Positions 53,173 through 60,012 of a DNA stretch of 60,012 nucleotides are shown piece after piece. Position 1 is the first letter of the stretch. Each line of letters opens with the position of its first letter. The notes beneath the pieces were generated by a model. That model was not told the DNA's origin and ran no database searches. It was given only the letters and a program-made list of their open reading frames with translations. The translations under genes and the position numbers were made by a program. This DNA is from an uncultured Selenomonadaceae bacterium (lineage in GTDB: Bacteria > Bacillota > Negativicutes > Selenomonadales > Selenomonadaceae), in contig CAJOGX010000009.1 of NCBI GenBank assembly GCA_905234175.1, forward strand, positions 1 through 60,012, written 5' to 3'.

Positions 53173-54738
53173 ATGGCAGAAATGATTGAGCAGTATGGCG
53201 AGAACAAAAAAATTACCGGCAGCTACGACAAGGCGCTGGCGGTGAAATGCATTAACGGCACGTTCGTTGGTAAGAAAAAAGACGGCGTTCTCATGTTCAA
53301 GGGTATTCCTTTCGTCGGCAGACAGCCGGTCGGTGACCTTCGCTGGAAGGCGCCGGTGGACTTTGTTCCCGACGACGGCGTTTACGAAGCTTATTTCAAC
53401 GGGAAAACTGCCTGCCAGGCGGATGGCGACGTTTCGGCTAATTACGTTCGCGGCGAGGATTGTCTTTATCTGAATATCTGGAAGGCGGAAGGCACTGCTG
53501 AGAAAAAGCCGGTAATGGTCTGGATTCACGGCGGCGCCTTCGAGACTGGCGGCTCACTCGAATACAACGGCCACAATCTGGTTAAGGAAAATCCTGAAGT
53601 TATTGTCGTCGTTATCGCTTACAGAGTTGCCGCATTGGGTTTCCTTCACCTTTCGCATCTTTCGGACGGCGCGGATTATCCTGACTCGCAGAATCTGGGA
53701 CTCCTCGACCAGCTGGCGGCGCTTAAGTGGGTGCACGAAAATATTGCGGCGTTCGGCGGCGACCCTGACAACGTAACAATCTTCGGCGAAAGTGCCGGCG
53801 CGGCAAGCTGCACCATGCTCCCGCTTATCAAGGGCTCGCACAAATATTTCAAACGCGTAATCGCGCAGAGCGGCGCTCCTGCTCAGACTCAATCGACGGA
53901 AGAGGCTATCGCGTTCACCAACGAAATTATGGCGTCGCTTGGCTGCAAGACCGTTGCCGACCTGCTGAAAATTGACGCTGAAAAGTTCACTAACGCAGTG
54001 GCGGATTTATTCGGCCTGTTCAAAACTTTCCAGGTGCGTACCATTCCTGAGCGTGACGGAAAAATTCTGCCGCTGGATCCCTGGGCGGCTTACGCGAGCG
54101 GCGCGGCTAAAGACATCGCTTTTCTGCACGGCTGCAACAAGGACGAGATGAATACCTTCGCTGGTATCTTCGGCGCGGAATACTGGGATGCGTGGGCAAA
54201 AGACCGCAAGACGAAGAAATTCGCCACGCTGCCGGAAAAGGAACAGGCTCTGGTTGAAAGTTACTGCAACGATTTAGGGGGCGAAGACTGGGAACGCACG
54301 GCTCGCCTTTTCAGCCAGAGCTGGTTTATTGCGCCGCAAATCCGTCTTTCGGAAGAGCAGTCTAAGGCTGGCGGCAAATCTTACACTTACTATTTCAGGG
54401 TTGAATCTTCTGTACCGATGATTAAAAGCGGGCACGCGATTGAGGTCACGGCGGTATTCAACAACACGGAGGATACAACTCTTTCGGGCAGAGTTTTCGA
54501 CGCGACTTTCACGAAGACGATGCGCAAGATGTGGGTGCAGTTTGCAAAGACCGGCAACCCCTCGCTCAGCGCTGACATTTCTCCGGACGGCAAGGCTAAA
54601 GAGTGGCCGCTTTACGAAACCAAAAACAAATGGGTAATGGCGCTCGACGAATTTGACATTCACCCCGAAAAGGAAGCCTCGCTCAAAATCGTTGACTGGG
54701 AGCGCAGCTATTTGCTGACGAAGTACTATTGCCTTTAA
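53173..54738 (+). CDS. Type-B carboxylesterase, paralogue 1
   Basis: 521 residues of the alpha/beta-hydrolase COesterase family. Oxyanion hole VMVWIHGGAFETGG, nucleophile elbow TIFGESAGAASC, acid near GCNKDEMNTF, His in KSGHAIEVTAVF. Hydrolyses carboxylic esters; the substrate may be plant-derived feruloyl or acetyl esters (inference). No signal peptide, so probably cytoplasmic. ATG 53173 lies 11 nt after GGAGG. It is closely similar to paralogue 2 (55717) across the DUF3089 gene between them. Confidence 0.92.
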   Translation: MAEMIEQYGENKKITGSYDKALAVKCINGTFVGKKKDGVLMFKGIPFVGRQPVGDLRWKAPVDFVPDDGVYEAYFNGKTACQADGDVSANYVRGEDCLYLNIWKAEGTAEKKPVMVWIHGGAFETGGSLEYNGHNLVKENPEVIVVVIAYRVAALGFLHLSHLSDGADYPDSQNLGLLDQLAALKWVHENIAAFGGDPDNVTIFGESAGAASCTMLPLIKGSHKYFKRVIAQSGAPAQTQSTEEAIAFTNEIMASLGCKTVADLLKIDAEKFTNAVADLFGLFKTFQVRTIPERDGKILPLDPWAAYASGAAKDIAFLHGCNKDEMNTFAGIFGAEYWDAWAKDRKTKKFATLPEKEQALVESYCNDLGGEDWERTARLFSQSWFIAPQIRLSEEQSKAGGKSYTYYFRVESSVPMIKSGHAIEVTAVFNNTEDTTLSGRVFDATFTKTMRKMWVQFAKTGNPSLSADISPDGKAKEWPLYETKNKWVMALDEFDIHPEKEASLKIVDWERSYLLTKYYCL

Positions 54739-54759
54739 TCGCAGGAGGCGGAAATTTTA

Positions 54760-55701
54760 ATAGCGAAGGTAGATTATTCTAAGGCGGAAAACTGGTACAA
54801 AATTTCTGAAGTCACAAAGCCCGTCGACACGTTTTTCATTTACCCGACGGAATATCTTGGGCTCAACGAAGGCGACCCCGATTACGCGCCGCTCGACAAT
54901 GAAGAAATGGTGCAGGGCGTCGTTAGCATTTACATGACGCAGGCGAATCTTTTTGAAGAGTCCACCAATCTTTTCATGCCGTACTACCACCAGGCGGGTA
55001 TCTGCTACGTGAAGAAAGTTTTCGATAAGACGGGGAGTATCGAACCGGCAATTTCCGGCGTTCCCTACGAAGACATTACCGGCGCGCTCGATTATTATTT
55101 TGAAAACTGCAACGGCGGTCGCCCGTTCATTCTTGCCAGCCACAGCCAGGGCTCGGCTATCGCCAAGCTCGTGCTGAAAAAATATTTTAAGGAGCACTCC
55201 GATTATTACAGGCGCATGGTTGCCGCTTACGTCATTGGCTACGCCATCACGCGCGACGACCTTGCCGCCAATCCGCATTTGAAATTTGCGACCGGCGAAA
55301 GCGATACCGGCGTTATTATCAGCTGGAACACCGAGGGCAGAAAGAACGTTGAGCAAAACGTCAGAACCGCCGTCCTGCTGCCGAACGCAATCAGTATCAA
55401 CCCGCTGAACTGGAAGCTCGACGCAACCTACGCTCCGGCAAGCGAAAACCTCGGCTCGCTCATGCCGAATATTGAAGCTGGCAGGTACGAAATTGTTGAC
55501 GTTGGCGCGGACGCTCAGATTGTTCCCGAACGCGGCAGTATCGTGACGAAAGCCGAAATGGAGCCGATACCCGAAGAACTCCTTGAAATTTTCAATGCGG
55601 CCTTCGGTCCCGACGGCAGGCACGAAACCGATTACGCTTTATATTACAACAATATCAAAGCCAACGTAGCGAAGCGCGTCGCGGCTTATCTGAATAACTA
55701 A
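54760..55701 (+). CDS. DUF3089-family alpha/beta hydrolase with apparent ATA start
   Basis: About 313 residues. DUF3089 pattern: VDTFFIYPTEYLGL, MPYYHQAG, AISGVPYEDITGALDYYFEN, GRPFILASHSQGSAIAKLVL, with nucleophile Ser in HSQG. The conserved N-terminal block begins at 54760, where the codon is ATA (frame: ATA GCG AAG GTA), 11 nt after GGAGG; no ATG, GTG or TTG precedes it in frame. The first ATG is 54907, which would remove the conserved PTEY part. The start is probably a mutated ATG or a rare ATA/ATT start. It lies between two esterase genes and may act with them. Confidence 0.7.
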   Translation: MAKVDYSKAENWYKISEVTKPVDTFFIYPTEYLGLNEGDPDYAPLDNEEMVQGVVSIYMTQANLFEESTNLFMPYYHQAGICYVKKVFDKTGSIEPAISGVPYEDITGALDYYFENCNGGRPFILASHSQGSAIAKLVLKKYFKEHSDYYRRMVAAYVIGYAITRDDLAANPHLKFATGESDTGVIISWNTEGRKNVEQNVRTAVLLPNAISINPLNWKLDATYAPASENLGSLMPNIEAGRYEIVDVGADAQIVPERGSIVTKAEMEPIPEELLEIFNAAFGPDGRHETDYALYYNNIKANVAKRVAAYLNN

Positions 55702-55716
55702 GGAGGCTCCGGCTTA

Positions 55717-57297
55717 ATGAGCAACATTGACGAAGCTAAAAAGAGAGTCCGTGCTCAGTACGGCGAGAACAAAAAAATTTTGGACGGCGACTACGACAAA
55801 TCTTTGGCGGTCAAGTGCGTCAACGGAACTTTCGTCGGCAGGGAAATTAACGGCGTCATTGCGTACAAGGGCATGCCCTTTACCGGCAGGCCGCCCGTCG
55901 GAGAATTTCGCTGGAAGGCGCCGGTTGACGTTGTTCCCGACGACGGCGTTTACGAAGCTTATTACAACGCGAAAAGCCCCCGCCAGAATGAGAGCGCCAG
56001 CGAAGAGGGCTCGCTTTACTTTCAGAGCGAAGACTGCCTCTACCTTGACATTTGGAAGGCGGCTGGCGGCGCGGCGAAAAAACCTGTCATGGTCTGGATT
56101 CACGGCGGCGCGTTTGAAATGGGCGGCACGGCTGACCCGCTTTATGAGTGCAGCAATTTCGTTAAGGAAAATCCCGACGTTATCGCCGTCAGCATTGAGT
56201 ACAGGCTAAACGTTTTCGGCTTTTTCCACCTGTCCCACCTTCCCGACGGCGCAGATTATCCCGACGCGCAGAATCTGGGGCTTATGGATCAGATGGCGTC
56301 GCTCAAATGGATTCACGAAAACATTTCAAACTTCGGCGGCGACTCAGACAACGTGACAATCTTCGGCGAAAGTGCCGGCGCGGGCAGTGTAACTTTGCTG
56401 CCGCTGGTTAAGGGCTCGCACGAATATTTTCAGCGCGTCATCGCGCAGAGCGGCTCGCCGGTTTTCACGCGCTCCACTGAACAGGCAATCGCCTGCACGA
56501 ATGAGCTTATGGAAATTCTCGGCTGTAAAACTGTCGCTGACCTTCAGAAAGTTGACGCTGACAAACTGGTAGAAAAATCCGCCGTGCTTTCCCTGCGCGT
56601 CTGGCCGGAACGCGACGGAAATTTCCTGCCGCTTGACCCGTACGCGGCTTATGCGAACGGCGCGGCTAAGGACATCGACATTATTCAGGGCTGCAACAAG
56701 GACGAAGTAAATTATTTCGTGTACGGTTTCGGCGTCGAGCCTTACAATACGTGGGGCGCTGGCCGCAGGGAAATGAAACTCGCGCAGCTCACCGACGAAG
56801 AAAAAGCGCTCGTTGAAAGTTTCTGCAAGGATATTAAAGGCGAGAGCTACGAACACACCAGCCGCCTTTTCGACCAGATTGTTTTCATTGCGCCGCTGTT
56901 CAGGCTGTCGGAAAATCAGACGAGCGCCGGCGGCAAATCCTACACTTACTATTTCACGCCCGAATCTTCCCTGCCGATTATGCGTAGCGGGCACGCGGTT
57001 GAACTTTCGACGGTTCTCAACAATCCGCAGAACACAATTTTCACGGGCAGAAAGTTCGACGAAACTTTTTCCAAAACTCTTCGCAAGATGTGGGTTCAGT
57101 TTGCAAAAACCGGCAACCCGTCGCTCAGCGCTGAAATTTCCCCAGATAGCAAAGCTAAAACCTGGCCGCTTTACGACAACGAAAATAAAAACGTCATGGT
57201 CTTCGACGAATTTGACATTCACGCTGAAAAAGAATCTGCGCGAAAAATTCTCGACTGGGAGCGCACCTATTTCCTGACAAAATATTATTGTATTTAA
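55717..57297 (+). CDS. Type-B carboxylesterase, paralogue 2
   Basis: 526 residues. Same layout as paralogue 1: VMVWIHGGAFEMGG, TIFGESAGAGSV, GCNKDEVNYF and MRSGHAVELSTVL. No signal peptide. ATG 55717 after AAGGAGG. The long stretch NLGLMDQMASLKWIHEN and the ending ERTYFLTKYYC are nearly the same as in paralogue 1, indicating a recent duplication. Confidence 0.92.
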   Translation: MSNIDEAKKRVRAQYGENKKILDGDYDKSLAVKCVNGTFVGREINGVIAYKGMPFTGRPPVGEFRWKAPVDVVPDDGVYEAYYNAKSPRQNESASEEGSLYFQSEDCLYLDIWKAAGGAAKKPVMVWIHGGAFEMGGTADPLYECSNFVKENPDVIAVSIEYRLNVFGFFHLSHLPDGADYPDAQNLGLMDQMASLKWIHENISNFGGDSDNVTIFGESAGAGSVTLLPLVKGSHEYFQRVIAQSGSPVFTRSTEQAIACTNELMEILGCKTVADLQKVDADKLVEKSAVLSLRVWPERDGNFLPLDPYAAYANGAAKDIDIIQGCNKDEVNYFVYGFGVEPYNTWGAGRREMKLAQLTDEEKALVESFCKDIKGESYEHTSRLFDQIVFIAPLFRLSENQTSAGGKSYTYYFTPESSLPIMRSGHAVELSTVLNNPQNTIFTGRKFDETFSKTLRKMWVQFAKTGNPSLSAEISPDSKAKTWPLYDNENKNVMVFDEFDIHAEKESARKILDWERTYFLTKYYCI

Positions 57298-57318
57298 AAA
57301 TTTGAGAGGATTGATAGT

Positions 57319-58797
57319 ATGGCAAAAGACTGCGCCGTTAAGACGCGCTACGGCACGTTCAACGGCTTCGTGGACGGCAACGGCGTGAGTACCTGGCTCG
57401 GTATTCCCTACGATCAGCCGCCGGTCGGTAAACTTCGCTGGCAAATGCCGCAGGCTCTGGCGCCCTCCGACAAAACTTTCGACGCCACAAAATTCGGCAA
57501 CTCCGCTATTCAGGAGGACGACAAGCTTGAAAAAGCCTCGCAGAATACGCAGAGCGAAGACTGCCTTACGCTGAATATCTGGCGGCGCGGCGATAAGAAA
57601 AATCTGCCCGTCATGGTTTTCATTCACGGCGGCTGTTTCATGCACGGCGGCTCCAGCGACCCGACCTACAGCGGCACGCACATTGCCAAATCGCACGATG
57701 TCATTGTTGTCACGTTCAACTACCGGCTGAACATTTTCGGCTTCCTGAACTTCGGCTTGATTGATTCTGCGTTCGAGGACAGCGGTCATCTCGGTATGAG
57801 CGACCAAATCGCGGCGTTGAAGTGAGTCAAGGAAAATATCGCCGAGTTCGGCGGCAACCCTGACAACGTGACAATTTTTGGCGAAAGCGCCGGTTCAATT
57901 TCGTGTTTCCTGCTGACGGTCACGCCAGCCGCCCGTGGTTTGTTCCAGAAAGCAATTCCGGAATTGGGTCCTACGCGAATGGCTCACGACGCGCAGCACG
58001 GCGCCGACCTCTTAGAAGATTTTCTGAAATTGAGCGGCACGCGCAAAATGAGCGACCTTACGCAGAAATCTTTCGGCGAGCTCAGAGAAATTTATTTGAA
58101 ACTCTTTGAAATGCGTCGCGGCACGGCTCATTCAGATTATATTCCGGCTTGCGACGGGAAATTCTGGCCGGCAGATCCTTTCAAAGCGCTCAAAGACGGC
58201 GCCGCTCGCGGAATTAAATTCCTGACTGGCACGACCGCCGACGAGTGGGGTTACTGGGTGCTGTACGACGAAAATTATTTCAAAGACTTCCACGAAACTC
58301 ACGAAAAAATTTCGCCCGTTCTGTCAAGGTACAAAAAGCGCGCCGCCTGCTCCGACAGGGAACTTTACAAGGATTGGCTGAGAGGCCGCCCCGATACCCC
58401 AGCGAATTACAGGGCGTTTATCAATCAGATGGATTGGCGCGTTCCGCAGGAACTGGACGCCGAAAATCAGTCGAAGTACGAGGACGTTTACTACTACCTG
58501 TTCAGCGAAATAACTGAGCGGAAAGAATTGGGCTCGTTCCATTCTCTGGATCTGGCGTTTGTCTTCGGCGTGAATGATGAACTTGTTAAGCCGAATCCGA
58601 CGATCGTCAAACAAATTCAGGCGGCGTGGACGGCCTTCGCGGCGAATGGCACTCCTGACAATGAATTTATGCCGCACTGGGAAAAATATACCGTCGACAA
58701 CCGTCAGACCATGGAACTCAATTCCGCCGGCTGTGTCCTCCACAAAGATTTGAACACGCAAAGCCTTAACGAAATGCGCTATCTCTGCGAAAATTAA
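57319..58797 (+). pseudogene. Type-B carboxylesterase, paralogue 3, with TGA stop at a Trp codon
   Basis: Reads CAVKTRYGTFNGFVDGNG, WLGIPYDQPPVGKLRW, VFIHGGCFMHGGSSDPTY to IAALK, then TGA (57823-57825), then in the same frame VKENIAEFGGNPDNVTIF and GESAGSISC to the end at 58797. The paralogues have Trp (ALKW). So one TGG-to-TGA change stops translation before the catalytic Ser. His candidate is FHSLDLAFVFG. TGA is a normal stop elsewhere here, and no SECIS-like hairpin was seen. Confidence 0.85.
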
Positions 58798-58809
58798 GGA
58801 AGTGCTATC

Positions 58810-60012
58810 ATGCCAAACTTAAATCGCCGAGATTTCATAAAAACAGTTTCGATGGCCACATTGGCGGTGACGATTCCGATTAACGTATTCGCGGCGGATA
58901 AATGTACCGTCAAAACCCGCTACGGTAAGTTCAGCGGCTTCGTGGACGGCAACGGCGTGAAAACCTGGCTGGGTATTCCCTATGCTCAGCCGCCAGTTGG
59001 GAAACTTCGCTGGCGCGCTCCTCAGTCTCTGGCGCCGTCAGATAAAACTTTCGACGCGAAAAAATTTGGCTTCTCGCCCATGCAAACTGTTGAGGAAGTT
59101 GAGATGGCCTCTCAGAACGCGCAGAGCGAAGATTGTCTGACGATGAATATCTGGACGCGCGGCAAAGGCAAAAACAAGCCCGTCATGGTTTTCATTCACG
59201 GCGGCGGCTTCCAAAACGGCGGCAGCAGCGACTCGCTTTACAACTGCGCGAACATTGCGGCGGCGCAAGATGTCGTTATCGCCTCGATTAACTACCGGCT
59301 GAGCGTTTTCGGCTTCGTGGATTTTTCAAGCGTCGACCCGACGACAGCGGCTACCTCGGAATAAAAGACCAGGTTGCGGCGCTGAAGTGGATTAAGGAAA
59401 ATATTTCCGAGTTTGGCGGCAATCCCGATAACATTACGATTTTCGGCGAGAGCGCTGGCGCAATTTCCTGCATGATGCTTTCGGTTATTCCAGCCGCGAA
59501 AGGAACTTTCCAGAAAGCTATTCCGCAGTCAGCAAATTCGTACATTTTCAACACAAAGGAACACGGCGCCGAAGTTGCGGCGGCGTACCTTGAACTGGGC
59601 GGCGCTAAGACCATGAGAGACATGCTGAAAAAATCTTCCGCTGAGATTATCAACGTCTATGAAAAAGTCAACGCTGTTCGCCCTGCTAATACGCTTGGCG
59701 ATTATCTGCCGATTTGCGACGGAAAATTTTTGCCGAAAGATCCTTTCAAGTCGCTTAAAGAAGGCGGCGCGCGCGGAATTAAACTTTTGACCGGCACTAC
59801 CGCTGACGAGTGGTGCTACTGGCTGCTGTATCTTGACGACTTCTTTGAAATCTACCGCGCCGAGCCCGAAAAAGTTTCACCCGCCCTGCAAAAGCACAGA
59901 GCACGCACCGCGCAAACGCCGGAGGAAGTCTATCAGGCGTGGCTGAACAATCGGCCGGATACCAAAGAAAATTTCATTGAGTTCACGAATCAGGTTGACT
60001 GGCTCGTTGGGC
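58810..60012 (+). pseudogene. Type-B carboxylesterase, paralogue 4, Tat signal, frameshifted, runs off the right edge
   Basis: Starts with a twin-arginine signal, NRRDFIKTVSMATLAVTI, cut near VFAADK, so it is likely exported folded. The esterase follows: WLGIPYAQPPVGKLRW, VFIHGGGFQNGG. At about 59338 one base is missing; the next frame continues DDSGYLGIKDQVAALKW, TIFGESAGAISC and TADEWCYWLL and stays open to 60012. As sequenced it ends at 59364. Sister of paralogue 3, which lacks the signal. Confidence 0.82.

Noticed and set aside
56344..57807. 487-residue minus-strand reading frame
   Set aside because: Antisense to esterases 2 and 3 with no recognisable domain.
57823..57825. TGA read as Trp or selenocysteine
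   Set aside because: TGA ends many genes here (for example metG, ispD, hlyD), and no SECIS-like structure follows; a nonsense mutation is simpler.
53173..60012. Prophage or integrative element
   Set aside because: No integrase, structural phage genes or attachment repeats were seen; the region is an array of paralogous esterases.

Overview
The window looks like chromosomal DNA from a diderm ('Gram-negative') Firmicute of the class Negativicutes, probably Selenomonadales. Firmicute markers are FloA with its NfeD partner, RicT (YaaT), Mini-RNase III, the ricT-trmN6-rsmI-metG neighbourhood, an L10 leader RNA upstream of rplJ, and AGGAGG ribosome binding sites with many GTG and TTG starts. Outer-membrane markers are a PagL-like lipid A deacylase and a HlyB/HlyD type I secretion cluster. 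The genus is inferred, not shown.

Layout. 1-5046 (mostly leftward): bioY fragment, an orphan amino-acid ABC ATPase, the nfeD-floA pair, and the first of two glycosyltransferases. 5048-12098: second glycosyltransferase, then a type I secretion operon with two HlyB-type ABC exporters on either side of one HlyD adaptor. 12269-17767: rpsU, then a three-gene operon for an MBL-fold protein, a GrpE-like protein and a divergent Hsp70. 17869-26620: tRNA-Thr, lone trpB, a frameshifted SGNH-like gene, metG, a P5C-reductase-like gene, rsmI, trmN6, ricT, rpsI and rplM. 26810-35140 (rightward): an unknown gene, a SpoU methyltransferase, three tRNAs, rpmG-secE-nusG-rplK-rplA-rplJ-rplL, a SirTM sirtuin with its macrodomain partner, an A24 peptidase and a DEDDh exonuclease. 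35199-43666 (leftward): two tiny secreted proteins, rlmB, a PagL-like gene, mrnC, cysS, cysE, ispF, ispD, a HAD phosphatase and proS. 43804-52970: SGNH hydrolase, nicotinamidase-like gene, small membrane protein, 6-phospho-beta-glucosidase, DNA glycosylase, Fe-alcohol dehydrogenase, chemoreceptor, and a decayed two-component system. 53173-60012: four type-B carboxylesterase paralogues and a DUF3089 hydrolase; two of the esterases are broken.

Non-coding structure is rich. Five copies of a triple-hairpin intergenic element vary in sequence while keeping their base pairing. Two copies of a roughly 300-bp element with terminal inverted repeats each carry a strong promoter and a conserved 19-codon ORF; one drives rplK-rplA and the other nfeD-floA. 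Short tandem repeats flank the L10 leader. Several genes are interrupted (G8 and T7 homopolymer frameshifts, Glu-to-TAA, Trp-to-TGA, one-base loss), concentrated after 51 kb, which suggests local gene decay or phase variation.

The best candidates for an undescribed system are the MBL/GrpE-like/Hsp70 operon, the mobile promoter-leader element, and the double-exporter secretion cluster with glycosyltransferases.
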